A stretch of 64,000 nt of DNA, from assembly GCA_947452985.1 (NCBI GenBank), contig CANGEU010000004.1, positions 39,654 to 103,653 of the forward strand, in the 5' to 3' direction. Below the pieces are notes generated by a model that saw nothing but the letters and a program-made list of their open reading frames with translations, was not told where the DNA came from and did no database searches. This DNA is from Micrococcales bacterium (GTDB taxonomy: Bacteria; Actinomycetota; Actinomycetes; Actinomycetales; Microbacteriaceae). Made by a program: the position numbers and the translations under genes. Shown in pieces: positions 35,998-45,414 of this stretch; the stretch's first letter is position 1; each line of letters begins with the position of its first letter.

Positions 35998-36027
35998 TTC
36001 GTCTCCTATTTGAGTTCTGCTAATAGT

Positions 36028-37272
36028 TTAGGCGCGAATCTGGCCATTGCCACGAATAAGCCATTTGGTGCTGGTCAGTTCTTGCAAACCCATTGGTCCG
36101 CGGGCGTGAAGCTTCTGGGTCGAGATACCAACTTCGGCACCGAAACCAAACTCGCCGCCGTCGGTAAATCTAGTTGAAGCGTTGACGATAACTGCCGCAG
36201 AATCCACCTCAGCCAAGAATCGCTCAGCATGTGCTTCGTTTTCGGTAATGATCGACTCGGTGTGGTGGGTCGAGTACTTGTTAATGTGGTCGATCGCTTC
36301 GTCTAAGTTTTTGACAACCTTTACCGAGAGCTCTTGAGCAAGGTACTCGGTAGCCCAATCAGCCTCGGTGGCTGGAATGACGCTTGGGTCGATTTTGGTA
36401 ACTGTTTCATCGCCATGAAGCACAACGCTCTTCTCGGCCAGTTTTTCGAAAATCTTTGGAAGGATGCTTTCGGCAATCTTTTCGTGGACGAGCAAGGTTT
36501 CCAGAGAGTTGCAGACGCTCACACGTTGAGTCTTTGAGTTGAAAACGATGTCGATTGCCCAGTCTTCGCGTGCTGTTTCATCAAGGAATACGTGGGTAAC
36601 GCCGGCCCCTGTTTCAATAACCGGCACCTTAGATTCCTCAATCACAGTTTGAATTAGGTTTGCCGAGCCTCGAGGAATCAGAACGTCGATAAGTCCGCGG
36701 GCATGCATCATCGCGGTGGCACCTTCACGACCGAAGTCGTCGACGGTTTGTACTGCATTTCGAGGAAGACCCACCGATTCGAGGGCATCCTGAAGTAGCT
36801 TGACCAGAACACGATTGGTATTTTCTGCGGCAGTTCCACCGCGGAGTACGATTGCGTTTCCGGTCTTGATAGCCAGTGCAGTTAGGTCAACAGTTACGTT
36901 TGGGCGGGCTTCGTAAATTGCTCCGATTACGCCAAAAGGTACGCGAACTTCGGAGAGCTTCAAACCATTTGGCAAGGTGCTGGAGCGCACGACTTCACCA
37001 ACTGGGTCGTGGAGGGTAACAACTTGGGAGATTGCGTTAGCAAGTGAGGTGATTCGTTCTTGGTTGAGCATGAGGCGATCCAGCAGCCCATCGCCAATTT
37101 CTTTCGCGATTCCGTTTTCAATGTCGATGCGGTTAGCGGTGATAATTTCATCAGCGCGAATTGGAAGCAAATGAGCAATTGCTTTCAGAGCATCGTTCTT
37201 CTTTGAGGTCGTGGCAACACCCATGGCCGTGTAAGAGTCTTTGGCCAGACGGATGTTGTCGAGAGCGCTCAT
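36028..37272 (-). CDS. proA: Glutamate-5-semialdehyde dehydrogenase
   Basis: Reduces gamma-glutamyl phosphate to glutamate-5-semialdehyde in proline synthesis. Aldehyde dehydrogenase fold with FGVIGAIYEARPNVT, the catalytic cysteine in KTQRVSVCNSLETLLVH, and NASTRFTDGGEFGFGAEVGIS. 414 aa. Lies 9 nt after proB; ProA and ProB work as a coupled pair because the intermediate is unstable. Confidence 0.97.
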   Translation of the reverse strand: MSALDNIRLAKDSYTAMGVATTSKKNDALKAIAHLLPIRADEIITANRIDIENGIAKEIGDGLLDRLMLNQERITSLANAISQVVTLHDPVGEVVRSSTLPNGLKLSEVRVPFGVIGAIYEARPNVTVDLTALAIKTGNAIVLRGGTAAENTNRVLVKLLQDALESVGLPRNAVQTVDDFGREGATAMMHARGLIDVLIPRGSANLIQTVIEESKVPVIETGAGVTHVFLDETAREDWAIDIVFNSKTQRVSVCNSLETLLVHEKIAESILPKIFEKLAEKSVVLHGDETVTKIDPSVIPATEADWATEYLAQELSVKVVKNLDEAIDHINKYSTHHTESIITENEAHAERFLAEVDSAAVIVNASTRFTDGGEFGFGAEVGISTQKLHARGPMGLQELTSTKWLIRGNGQIRA

Positions 37273-37281
37273 GACTTAAGC

Positions 37282-38064
37282 CTAACTTTCCTGCTGCTCA
37301 AACCAGGTGCCAACTCGGCCGCCGGCAAGTGCCTCGGCAACCTTGTGAGTATCGGTTAGGAGCACAGGAATACCGTGAGAGTTGGCAAGCTTTGCCGCGA
37401 TAACCTTGGTTCGCGCTCCCCCGGTACCAAAACCGGTAGAGGTGTCACCAATTTCAATACCTTCAAGTTCATCTTCAAAGGTGACCCACTCGATTCGCTG
37501 AGCGCCTTCGATTTTTGGAGGTCGGTCGTAAAGGGCATCGATGTCACTTAGCAAAATTAGAACATCAGCGTTTAGGAGAATCGCAACCTGAGCAGCTAGG
37601 TTGTCGTTGTCGCCGAAGCGAATTTCGTGAGTTGCGACCGTGTCGTTCTCATTCACGATAGGCAGAACCCGAAGTTCCAACAGACGATCCATGGCACGCT
37701 TGGCGTTTTCCTTGGTTTCGATTTGTTCTAGGTCTGCCGCTGTAAAAAGCACCTGACCAGCCACAATCTTCGACTTCTCTAGTTCAGTCTGGTATCTGGC
37801 GATGAGCCGGCTTTGGCCAACCGATGCTAGGGCTTGGCTGGTAGCAAGATCTTCAGGCTTGGATTCTAGATTTAGAAGCGGCATACCGGTTGCGATAGCG
37901 CCCGAAGAAACTAGGACAACTTCGCTGCCATTGGCGTGAGCTGCGGCGAGAGCCGAAACCAGTGTTTCCAGCTGGCCGGCGTTGGCACCGCTAATTGAAG
38001 ACGAGCCAACTTTGACAACGATGCGCTTTGCGGTTGGAATTTCGCGGGCGTCGAAAATGGCCAT
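37282..38064 (-). CDS. proB: Glutamate 5-kinase, short form without PUA domain
   Basis: Phosphorylates glutamate, the proline-inhibited first step. Amino-acid kinase fold complete: VVKVGSSSI, LVSSGAIATGM, IVNENDTVATHEIRFGDND, GTGGARTKVIAAKLA. At 260 aa it ends after the kinase domain, about 100 aa shorter than E. coli-type enzymes that carry a C-terminal PUA domain. Stop is intact, and proA follows at once, so this is a natural short form or a clean domain loss. Start overlaps the obgE stop by one base. Confidence 0.95.
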   Translation of the reverse strand: MAIFDAREIPTAKRIVVKVGSSSISGANAGQLETLVSALAAAHANGSEVVLVSSGAIATGMPLLNLESKPEDLATSQALASVGQSRLIARYQTELEKSKIVAGQVLFTAADLEQIETKENAKRAMDRLLELRVLPIVNENDTVATHEIRFGDNDNLAAQVAILLNADVLILLSDIDALYDRPPKIEGAQRIEWVTFEDELEGIEIGDTSTGFGTGGARTKVIAAKLANSHGIPVLLTDTHKVAEALAGGRVGTWFEQQES

Positions 38065-39593
38065 TACTTATCCCCCGAAATTTCTCGGTCAACACTCCAT
38101 TTGCCGGCTTTGCGTTCTTTTTCGAACTCGTCACGAAGTGCTGCGCGCTGGTCCATCATCTCTTCGTAGTCGGCACGACGTTCCTTAGTGGTGCGACGCT
38201 CGCGAGTATCGATTCGAGCATCGGTTCCACGAGGGCCGGAGATAAGTTCAGCAGCAGCGTTGATGGTTGGCTCCCAGTCAAAGACGACGCCATTACCTGG
38301 GCCAATTACCACGGTGTCGCCACCGATGGCTCCGGCACGGTATAGCTCATCTTCGATACCAAGCTTGGCTAATCGGTCGCCTAGGTAACCAACTGCTTCT
38401 TCGTTACCAAACATGGTTTGAGCAACCCAGCGCTCTGGTTTTGAACCAACGATGCGGTAAACAATTTCGTCTCCCCACATTTCCTGGGTGACTTCGAATT
38501 CCTTTTCGCCACTACGACGCTTGGCCTGCATCAGCTGGACCTTTTGGCGAGGTGGTGCGCTGGCGGCAATATCTTTGCGGTGGTCTTCGACAAGCTTGGC
38601 AAGCGCGTAATTGAGCTCTTTGAGGCCCTCGCGGCTAACTGCTGAAACCTCGAATACCTGGTAGCCACGCGCTTCAAGGTCGGCCTTTACAAACTCTGCC
38701 ATTTCCTTGGCGTCTGGCATGTCCACCTTGTTCAAGGCGATTAGCTGTGGACGCTCTACAAGTGGAACCTGACCCTCTGGCACTTCGTATTCACGAAGCT
38801 CGTGCAGGATCTTGTCTAGGTCGGTGATTGGGTCGCGGTCAGACTCCAAGGTTCCGCAGTCGAGAACGTGTAGCAAAGCAGCGCAACGCTCAACGTGACG
38901 CAGGAATTCAAGGCCGAGGCCCTTGCCCTTGCTAGCACCTTCGATGAGTCCTGGAACATCGGCGATTGTGTAACGGCTTTCACCGGCCTGAACCACACCG
39001 AGGTTTGGGTGCAAGGTGGTGAATGGGTAATCGGCAATCTTTGGGCGAGCTGCCGACATAGCGGCAATCAAGCTTGACTTACCGGCGCTTGGATAACCGA
39101 CCAAAGCAACATCGGCAACGGTTTTAAGTTCAAGAATTACGTTTCCAGACCAACCTGGAACACCCAAAAGTGCAAAACCTGGAGCCTTGCGCTTGAGGCT
39201 TGAGATCGCGGCGTTACCAAGACCACCCTGACCACCTTCGGCCACAAGGAGGGTCATGCCGGCTTCGTCTAGGTCGGCAATTAGCTTGCCCTTGGCGTCC
39301 TTAACGACGGTGCCAACCGGTACCGGAAGGATTACGTCTTTGCCGTGCGCGCCATTGCGGAAGTCTCCAGCGCCATCGGCACCATCGCCACCCGATTGAT
39401 TTGGGCGGAAGTGGTATTCGAGCAATGTGGTTACGTCTGGGTCGGCAACAAGGCTGATTGAGCCACCGTTGCCGCCATCGGCGCCGTCTGGGCCAGCCAG
39501 TGGCTTGAACTTCTCACGCTTGATCGAAACACAGCCGTCGCCGCCGTTACCAGCGCGCAGGTGAAGGGTCACCTGATCAACGAATTGAATCAT
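38064..39593 (-). CDS. obgE: GTPase Obg/CgtA
   Basis: Ribosome assembly and stress GTPase. N-terminal glycine-rich Obg fold (GNGGDGCVSIKREKF, DGGNGGS), central G domain (GYPSAGKSSLIAAM, DVPGLIEGA, NKVDMPD), and the C-terminal OCT domain (VGYLGDRLAKLGIEDEL). 509 aa, the long actinobacterial type with a charged tail. Follows rpmA-rplU but a terminator lies between, so it is at least partly separately transcribed. Confidence 0.97.
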   Translation of the reverse strand: MIQFVDQVTLHLRAGNGGDGCVSIKREKFKPLAGPDGADGGNGGSISLVADPDVTTLLEYHFRPNQSGGDGADGAGDFRNGAHGKDVILPVPVGTVVKDAKGKLIADLDEAGMTLLVAEGGQGGLGNAAISSLKRKAPGFALLGVPGWSGNVILELKTVADVALVGYPSAGKSSLIAAMSAARPKIADYPFTTLHPNLGVVQAGESRYTIADVPGLIEGASKGKGLGLEFLRHVERCAALLHVLDCGTLESDRDPITDLDKILHELREYEVPEGQVPLVERPQLIALNKVDMPDAKEMAEFVKADLEARGYQVFEVSAVSREGLKELNYALAKLVEDHRKDIAASAPPRQKVQLMQAKRRSGEKEFEVTQEMWGDEIVYRIVGSKPERWVAQTMFGNEEAVGYLGDRLAKLGIEDELYRAGAIGGDTVVIGPGNGVVFDWEPTINAAAELISGPRGTDARIDTRERRTTKERRADYEEMMDQRAALRDEFEKERKAGKWSVDREISGDK

Positions 39594-39617
39594 TACCTAC
39601 ACCTCTCTAAAAAGATA

Positions 39618-39643
39618 GAAGGCGAGCCAATTGGCTCGCCTTC
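39618..39643 (-). terminator. Intrinsic terminator after rpmA
   Basis: GAAGGCGAGCC-AATT-GGCTCGCCTTC is a perfect 11-bp stem with tetraloop; on the minus strand it is followed by TATCTTTTTAG. It separates the rplU-rpmA transcript from obgE. Confidence 0.85.
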
Positions 39644-39662
39644 CAAAAGTCTTGTCTTTCGA

Positions 39663-39914
39663 CTAAGCCGCAACGATGTTTACGACTCGGCGACCACCCT
39701 TGACACCGAACTCAACGGCACCAGCAGAAAGAGCGAACAGAGTGTCGTCCTTGCCGCGGCCTACGTTTACGCCCGGGTGGAAGTGGGTGCCACGCTGACG
39801 GACGATAATCTCGCCTGCGTTTACAACCTGGCCAGCGTAACGCTTGACGCCTAGGCGCTGTGCGTTTGAGTCGCGGCCGTTACGGGTAGAGCTAACACCT
39901 TTTTTGGAAGCCAT
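39663..39914 (-). CDS. rpmA: 50S ribosomal protein L27
   Basis: 83-aa protein near the peptidyl-transferase centre. [40 protein letters not shown] and [18 protein letters not shown] are diagnostic. The N-terminus starts directly at the mature form without the Firmicutes-type cleaved extension. 13 nt after rplU. Confidence 0.98.
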   Translation of the reverse strand: MASKKGVSSTRNGRDSNAQRLGVKRYAGQVVNAGEIIVRQRGTHFHPGVNVGRGKDDTLFALSAGAVEFGVKGGRRVVNIVAA

Positions 39915-39927
39915 TTTTGCTCAGTCC

Positions 39928-40236
39928 TTACTTGATCTCGGTGACCTGGACGCGGGTTAGGTCCTGGCGGTGACCCTGGCGGGTCTTGTAGCCGGTCTTG
40001 TTCTTGTACTTCTGGATGATGATCTTTGGACCACGTAGGTCGCCAAGGACCTTTGCGGAAACCTTTACCTTGGCTAGAGCCGCAGCATCGGTGGTTACCT
40101 TCTCGCCGTCAACTAGCAGAAGAGCTGGAAGGGTGATGGTCTCACCTTCAGCCGACTTCAGACGGTCAAGGGTCACGATGGTGCCAACTGACACCTTCTC
40201 CTGGCGAGCGCCAGATCGAACAACTGCGTAAACCAC
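39928..40236 (-). CDS. rplU: 50S ribosomal protein L21
   Basis: 102-aa protein binding 23S r[23 protein letters not shown] and the closing [20 protein letters not shown] motif. The track start at 40311 runs through the leader; GTG 40236 with an AAAAGG site 6 nt upstream gives the standard length. Leads the rplU-rpmA operon with its own promoter and a roughly 55-nt leader. Confidence 0.97.
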   Translation of the reverse strand: MVYAVVRSGARQEKVSVGTIVTLDRLKSAEGETITLPALLLVDGEKVTTDAAALAKVKVSAKVLGDLRGPKIIIQKYKNKTGYKTRQGHRQDLTRVQVTEIK

Positions 40237-40298
40237 GGTTTTACCTTTTTCTAAAAGACTTGATGACCACCCGCGAATACACAGCGGGCAACTACTCA

Positions 40299-40328
40299 AC
40301 TTTACAGGCAAACCTGCCCGCTAGTCAA
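40299..40328 (-). promoter_or_regulatory. rplU promoter
   Basis: Minus-strand TTGACT (40323-40328), 18-bp spacer, TAAAGT (40299-40304), close to the SigA consensus. The inverted repeat AGCGGGCA (40315-40322 on the minus strand) / TGCCCGCT (40283-40290) brackets the -10 box. Confidence 0.65.
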
Positions 40329-40334
40329 ACAGGT

Positions 40335-42422
40335 TTAGTCGTTCTTTTCGGTTTCTGTTTGTGCTTGAGGGGTAACTATGCCGCCCGAGGTTACTCGTTT
40401 GGACTTCTTTTTACTCGCACCAGGCACGGTTGGCTCTGGAAGAGCTTCAAGTACCTTGTCGAGAGTCTTTTCTTCTGCAGGCGCATTTGCAATGGTGCTG
40501 GCAGCAATTTGAGCTACAACACTGTTGATCTGAACGGCAGTTTCCGCAGTAACAACCTTGGCAACTTCTTGCTTTGGTGGCTGGTTGCGGTTCTTTTTGT
40601 TCTTGCCACCACCATTGTTGTTGCCGTTGCCCGACTCCTTTGGAGCCTGCTCCGAGCGGTTGTTGCTTGGACGCATGTGTGGCTCGTGGTGAACGATCAC
40701 ACCGCGGCCGGCACAAATATCACAGGCTTCCGAGAAAGTTTCCAATAGCCCGATACCGAGCTTCTTGCGAGTCATCTGAACCAAACCGAGTGAGGTAACT
40801 TCTGCCACCTGGTGCTTAGTGCGGTCGCGGCTGAGGCATTCCATGAGACGTCGCTGCACTAGGTCGCGGTTGTTTTCCAAAACCATGTCGATGAAGTCGA
40901 TGACGATGATGCCACCGATGTCGCGCAAACGAAGTTGGCGAACCACTTCTTCGGCAGCTTCCAAGTTGTTCTTAGTAACTGTCTCTTCCAGGTTTCCACC
41001 GGAACCAACAAACTTTCCGGTGTTGACGTCGACCACGGTCATAGCCTCGGTGCGGTCGATAACTAGTGAACCGCCCGATGGAAGGTAAACCTTGCGCTCA
41101 AGCGCCTTGTAGATCTGCTCCCCTACGCGGTATTCATCGAAGATATCGCGGTCGCCGGTGTAGTTCTCAACACGCTCCTGTAGGTCTGGTGCAACAGCGG
41201 CTAGGTAGCTTTCGATTGCTTCGCGGGCGTCGTCGCCAGAGATAACCAACTTTTGGAAGTCTTCGTTGAAAACGTCGCGGATGATCTTAATAAGTAGGTC
41301 AGGCTCGTGGTGTAGCAGAAGTGGCGCCTGAGACTTGGCGACCTTCTTCTGAATTTCGTCCCACTGCTTCTGCAAACGCTGAACATCGAGGGTTAGCTGC
41401 TCTTCGGTTGCACCTTCAGCTGCGGTACGAACGATTACGCCGGCATCTTCAGGAAGTACTTCCTTCAAGATGCGCTTTAGGCGAGTGCGCTCGGTTTCCG
41501 GTAGCTTGCGTGAGATCCCGTTCATGCTGCCGTTTGGCACGTAAACCAAGTAGCGACCAGGAAGCGAAACGGCCGAGGTTAGTCGGGCACCCTTCTGCCC
41601 TACCGGGTCCTTGGTTACCTGAACTAGGACGGTGTCGCCAGACTTCAGTGCAAGTTCAATACGGCGTGGCTGGTTTCCGGTCTCTGCCAACTCCCAATCA
41701 ACTTCACCCGAGTAAAGTACTGCGTTGCGGCCGCGGCCGATGTCTACGAAGGCTGCTTCCATTGAAGGAAGTACGTTCTGAACCTTGCCCAGGTAAACAT
41801 TGCCAATTAGCGATGCTTCAGAGGACTTGGCTACGTAGTGCTCAACCAGAATGTTGTCTTCGAGAACACCGATCTGAATTTTGCCGTCTTTTGAGCGCAC
41901 GACCATGGTGCGGTCAACAGCTTCGCGGCGTGCCAGGAACTCGCTCTCGGTCACGGTGTTACGGCGACGACCAGCGTCACGGCCGTCACGTCGACGCTGC
42001 TTTTTAGCTTCTAGGCGGGTTGATCCGCGAACCTTCTGTGGCTCGTTGCTCGGCTCTTTAGGTTCGCGAGGGGTGCGCACCTTGACGACTGCGTTTGGTG
42101 CCACTTCACCAGGAACATCTTCACCAGAACGGCGACGAGTGCGGGTGCGGCGGTGGCTGTCATCGCCAGCCTTATCGTCAACTGGCTTGTTGCGCTTTGG
42201 GTCAATAACCGGCGTTGGAAGATCTGGAGCCATAAACAACAGCGAAGTAGCTGAAGGTGGGGTTACCTCGGCCTTTGGCGCCTTGGCAGCCTTCGGCGCT
42301 TTAGCAACTAGGGCTTCGACAGGTGCTTCAACCTTTGGCTTACGCGCGCGAGTTGGCTTCTTTTCCGCTGGAGTTTCTACTACAGGAACTTCTACAGGTG
42401 CTTCGGCTTTTTTTCTAGCCAT
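40335..42422 (-). CDS. rne: Ribonuclease E/G family protein
   Basis: Endoribonuclease for mRNA decay and rRNA/tRNA processing. An Ala/Lys/Pro-rich N-terminal extension of about 180 aa precedes the S1 domain (GNVYLGKVQNVLPSMEAAFVD), the RNase H-like and DNase I-like core with catalytic VIDFIDM and the zinc-link CDICAGRG, and a basic Asn/Gly/Lys-rich C-terminal tail. The track start (42461) lacks a ribosome site; ATG 42422 follows GGAG at 7 nt and gives 695 aa. A 220-nt gap upstream could hold a regulatory 5' UTR. Confidence 0.95.
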   Translation of the reverse strand: MARKKAEAPVEVPVVETPAEKKPTRARKPKVEAPVEALVAKAPKAAKAPKAEVTPPSATSLLFMAPDLPTPVIDPKRNKPVDDKAGDDSHRRTRTRRRSGEDVPGEVAPNAVVKVRTPREPKEPSNEPQKVRGSTRLEAKKQRRRDGRDAGRRRNTVTESEFLARREAVDRTMVVRSKDGKIQIGVLEDNILVEHYVAKSSEASLIGNVYLGKVQNVLPSMEAAFVDIGRGRNAVLYSGEVDWELAETGNQPRRIELALKSGDTVLVQVTKDPVGQKGARLTSAVSLPGRYLVYVPNGSMNGISRKLPETERTRLKRILKEVLPEDAGVIVRTAAEGATEEQLTLDVQRLQKQWDEIQKKVAKSQAPLLLHHEPDLLIKIIRDVFNEDFQKLVISGDDAREAIESYLAAVAPDLQERVENYTGDRDIFDEYRVGEQIYKALERKVYLPSGGSLVIDRTEAMTVVDVNTGKFVGSGGNLEETVTKNNLEAAEEVVRQLRLRDIGGIIVIDFIDMVLENNRDLVQRRLMECLSRDRTKHQVAEVTSLGLVQMTRKKLGIGLLETFSEACDICAGRGVIVHHEPHMRPSNNRSEQAPKESGNGNNNGGGKNKKNRNQPPKQEVAKVVTAETAVQINSVVAQIAASTIANAPAEEKTLDKVLEALPEPTVPGASKKKSKRVTSGGIVTPQAQTETEKND

Positions 42423-42642
42423 GGTGTTTCTCCGTGCCGCAATTTTCTGGGCCACACTCACCAGAGCAATTGCTCAAATATCAACGATCAACCTTTTGGT
42501 TGACCAAACTTCTCTACTCGGGTTCTGCCTAGGCTGCCTACGTGGGTCTTACGCTGTCATCGGTTTCCCCGAAAAATCTTTAGCTTCATCGCGTGTGGTG
42601 CGATTCGGAGCTAGTTCAAGTATGACACGGTGCGATACTTAA
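42423..42642. other. Divergent intergenic region rne/VKOR
   Basis: 220 nt without a gene, the longest gap in the window. It must hold promoters for both flanking genes. I see two short inverted repeats, TTTGGT-TG-ACCAAA near 42494-42507 and TAGGC-T-GCCTA near 42530-42540, and a GATACT 6 nt before GTG 42646 of the VKOR gene that may be a leaderless -10. RNase E mRNAs are autoregulated through long 5' UTRs in other bacteria; whether that holds here is unknown. Confidence 0.4.
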
Positions 42643-43272
42643 ATGGTGAGCAACATTCAAACCACCGACGATGTCGTCGCGAGCCCATCAAAGTCTTTTG
42701 CCGTCGGAACCATCATTTATGGCTTCATCGGCCTATTTGCAGCCTTCGCGCTTTCGGTTGAAAAAATCCACCTGCTCCTAAACAAAGACGCCGTCCTGAG
42801 TTGCGACATGAACCCGTTCATTTCCTGTGGCAAGGTAATGGCCAAGGCTCAAGCCAGCCTCTTCGGCTTCCCAAATTCGTTCATTGGGCTGATGGCATTT
42901 ACCGCCCCAATCTTCGTTGGTTTCGCGGTTCTAGCAGGCGCAAAGTTCCAACAGTGGTTCTGGAGAATGTACCTGGTCGGCATTTCGATGGGACTGGTTT
43001 TCGTTCTTTGGCTCTTCACACAGAGTACTTTCGTGATTCACGTGCTCTGCCCTTACTGCATGGTGGCTTGGATTGCTATGATCCCATTGTTCTGGAAGAC
43101 GCTAATTTGGGCGGGCGCCGAGGGAATCATCGATGTCCCGGTGAAAACCGTTGGCTTGTTTGTGCGATCTGAAGGCTATGCCTGGGCGTACATCCTTGGA
43201 ACCGAGTTTCTAGCCGTAATTGCCATCATCATCTCCTTCTGGAGCAGCTGGCACATTCTTTTTGGGAGCTAA
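42643..43272 (+). CDS. Vitamin K epoxide reductase family protein
   Basis: 209-aa membrane protein that reduces quinone to drive disulfide formation in exported proteins, the actinobacterial replacement for DsbB. Membrane helices hold the loop cysteines C54 and C62 (SCDMNPFISCG) and the active-site CPYC (C136, C139). Start is ATG 42643 or GTG 42646. Transcribed alone between two minus-strand operons. No DsbA-like partner is adjacent. It could serve cysteine-bearing secreted proteins such as that at 32513-33190. Confidence 0.93.
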   Translation: MVSNIQTTDDVVASPSKSFAVGTIIYGFIGLFAAFALSVEKIHLLLNKDAVLSCDMNPFISCGKVMAKAQASLFGFPNSFIGLMAFTAPIFVGFAVLAGAKFQQWFWRMYLVGISMGLVFVLWLFTQSTFVIHVLCPYCMVAWIAMIPLFWKTLIWAGAEGIIDVPVKTVGLFVRSEGYAWAYILGTEFLAVIAIIISFWSSWHILFGS

Positions 43273-43275
43273 ACC

Positions 43276-43686
43276 CTAAAACCAGAGCGCAAGCTCGCGA
43301 GCAGCTGACTCTTCCGAGTCGCTTCCGTGAACCAAGTTCTGCTGAACCTTTAGACCCCAGTCGCGTCCTAGGTCGCCACGAATGGTTCCAGGTGCCGCAG
43401 TGGTTGGGTCGGTGGTTCCGGCTAGCGAGCGGAAACCCTCAATGACTCGGTTACCCTCCAGGCGAATTGCTACAACAGCGCCGGATAACATGAACTCAAC
43501 TAACGGCTCGTAGAACGGCTTGCCTTCGTGCTCGGCGTAGTGCTGCGCCAGAAGCTCTCTGGTTGGGTGAACCAGTCGAAGATCGGCAACTACATAACCT
43601 TTGGCTTCGCAGCGAGCGATGATTTCACCGATCAGGTTGCGCTTTACGCCGTCTGGCTTAACTAAAACTAGGGTTGCTTGGCTCAT
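43276..43686 (-). CDS. ndk: Nucleoside diphosphate kinase
   Basis: Exchanges phosphate among nucleoside di- and triphosphates. 136 aa with LVLVKPDGVKR, the phospho-acceptor histidine H120 in NLVHGSDSEESA, and the C-terminal ALWF. Start overlaps the DUF4233 gene stop by 4 bp. Tail-to-tail with the VKOR gene (3 nt). Confidence 0.98.
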   Translation of the reverse strand: MSQATLVLVKPDGVKRNLIGEIIARCEAKGYVVADLRLVHPTRELLAQHYAEHEGKPFYEPLVEFMLSGAVVAIRLEGNRVIEGFRSLAGTTDPTTAAPGTIRGDLGRDWGLKVQQNLVHGSDSEESAARELALWF

Positions 43687-44084
43687 TTGTTCTCCTCGAT
43701 ACCATTCTGCTCATCGGCTTGATTTTGTAAAACTCGGTTGGCTGCATCGACTGTGCTTCCGGCAATCATTGCCCAAGCCCAGACACCAATGAAAATAAGC
43801 GAAAAGACCAGGTAGCCATAACCCAGCGGACTATACGCAATTGTGAAGATTGAGATTCCAAGAAGAAGAACCTGAAGTGCCCAGCCGAACGCGTAGGTGC
43901 CTTTTTTGCCAAGCACGCCCGGCAGCAAAATCATTACGATCGAAATACTCAAACCAATAACCCAAACGGTTGCACCATCGGCGAGCTTCAAACCGAAGGC
44001 GGCCAGCATTGCGAAAAATACGACAAACGATTCGAAAGCCAAAGCCATCGAGCCAAGGCTGCGCTTGAGTGATTTAGTCTTCAT
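43683..44084 (-). CDS. DUF4233 membrane protein
   Basis: 133 aa with four predicted membrane helices (FVVFFAMLAAFGLKL, VWVIGLSISIVMILLPGVL, ALQVLLLGISIFTIAY, YLVFSLIFIGVWAWAMI) and a polar C-terminal tail. Actinobacterial family found between folC and ndk; function unknown. The track start 44120 lies inside folC; ATG 44084, overlapping the folC stop by 11 bp, fits the family start. Confidence 0.88.
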   Translation of the reverse strand: MKTKSLKRSLGSMALAFESFVVFFAMLAAFGLKLADGATVWVIGLSISIVMILLPGVLGKKGTYAFGWALQVLLLGISIFTIAYSPLGYGYLVFSLIFIGVWAWAMIAGSTVDAANRVLQNQADEQNGIEENK

Positions 44085-45414
44085 TGTTCTCCTCTTGAAC
44101 CATTGCCAGAGCTTCCCCAACGACGCTAAGTGAACCGGTTACCACGATTGCCTCTAGGTCTGATTCGGCCACAAGCTCACGTGCATCCTGAATCGCTTTA
44201 GAAACACTCGATGAGACTGAAATCGCTTCGGCTCCCCAGAATTTTGCAGCCATGCCTGCAAGTTCCTCTTTATCGACCGAACGGTCAGATTTAGAAGCTG
44301 TAATGATCACGTGTTCGAAACTTGACGAAAGAGTCTCAAGCATCTCGTCGACGTTTTTACCGTTCAAAATTCCAACCACACCAACTGCACGAGGAGCATT
44401 GAAACTCTGCTTCAAAGCCTTGGCAAGCGAAGAGACACCGTGCGGGTTGTGAGCGCCATCCACAATTGTTAGAGGCTCGCGACTGACCACCTGAAGTCGT
44501 CCAGGGGATGCGATGTCTGCAAAGGAAACACGAACAATGTCGTCCAAGATTCGACGCTCGCCGTTACCGAGGAATGCCTCTACCGCGGCAACCGCAAGCG
44601 CGGCGTTCTCGGTTTGGTGCTCTCCGTAAAGCGGCATGAATAGGTCGGTGTATTCCCCAGCCAAAGTTTTCAGAGCAAAGCGCTGACCCTTGACCTCAGG
44701 AATCACGTTGAAAGCTTCGAAATCATTTCCGTTAGAAACAAGTCGCTCGGCGATCTCTTTAGTCTTAGCTTGCAGCTGAAACATAGCTTCCGGGGACTGC
44801 TTTGCCGAAACTACTACAGCGCCTGGCTTAATGATTCCGGCCTTGGTCTTAGCGATTTCGGTAATTGTGTGACCCAGGCGGTCGGCGTGATCGATAGCAA
44901 TCGGTGTGAATACAGCTACGTCGCCATCGGCTACGTTTGTGGAATCCCACTCGCCACCCATTCCAACCTCGAGCACCAAAACATCGACTGGTGCATCTGC
45001 AAAAATCGAGAATGCCAGCAACGTCAAGGCTTCGAAGTAGGTAAGGGCCTGCTCCCCTTCGGCATCCAACTCGGCGTCAACAAGTTTTAGAATCGGTTCA
45101 ATGTCGTTCCAGATTTCAACCAAAACTTCATCGGTCACCAAGTCGCCGTCGATGGCAATTCGCTCATTGAGCTTAGTTAGGTGCGGGCTGGTGAAGCGCC
45201 CAACTCGAAGTGAGTGCTCACGCAAAATGCGGTCAATCATTCGAGTGGTAGAGGTTTTACCGTTCGTTCCCGTTACGTGAATAATTCGGTAAAGCTTCTG
45301 AGGGTCGCCGAGCAGCGCAGCAGCACGAGCAGTTGGCTCAAGACGCGGGCGCAACTCATGCTCTGGCATTCGAGCCAGAAGTGCCTGCTCAACGTCTTTT
45401 ACGGTTTTGATCAA
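44074..45414 (-). CDS. folC: Folylpolyglutamate synthase / dihydrofolate synthase
   Basis: Adds glutamate to dihydropteroate and extends folate tails. Mur-ligase fold: P loop [11 protein letters not shown] (residues 47-56), [26 protein letters not shown], and ATP-grasping C-terminal domain with DGAHNPHG. 446 aa. Overlaps ileS by 4 bp. Uses the p-aminobenzoate pathway product that pabB/pabC in this window help make. Confidence 0.95.
   Translation of the reverse strand: MIKTVKDVEQALLARMPEHELRPRLEPTARAAALLGDPQKLYRIIHVTGTNGKTSTTRMIDRILREHSLRVGRFTSPHLTKLNERIAIDGDLVTDEVLVEIWNDIEPILKLVDAELDAEGEQALTYFEALTLLAFSIFADAPVDVLVLEVGMGGEWDSTNVADGDVAVFTPIAIDHADRLGHTITEIAKTKAGIIKPGAVVVSAKQSPEAMFQLQAKTKEIAERLVSNGNDFEAFNVIPEVKGQRFALKTLAGEYTDLFMPLYGEHQTENAALAVAAVEAFLGNGERRILDDIVRVSFADIASPGRLQVVSREPLTIVDGAHNPHGVSSLAKALKQSFNAPRAVGVVGILNGKNVDEMLETLSSSFEHVIITASKSDRSVDKEELAGMAAKFWGAEAISVSSSVSKAIQDARELVAESDLEAIVVTGSLSVVGEALAMVQEENNED

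Noticed and set aside
42494-42507. TTTGGT-TG-ACCAAA palindrome upstream of rne as an operator
   Set aside because: Only 6-bp arms and no known regulator match; kept as a note in the intergenic entry only.
41321-42642. Long plus-strand ORFs (228 and 253 aa) opposite rne
   Set aside because: Low-complexity antisense frames created by the repetitive Ala/Pro/Lys codons of the RNase E N-terminus.
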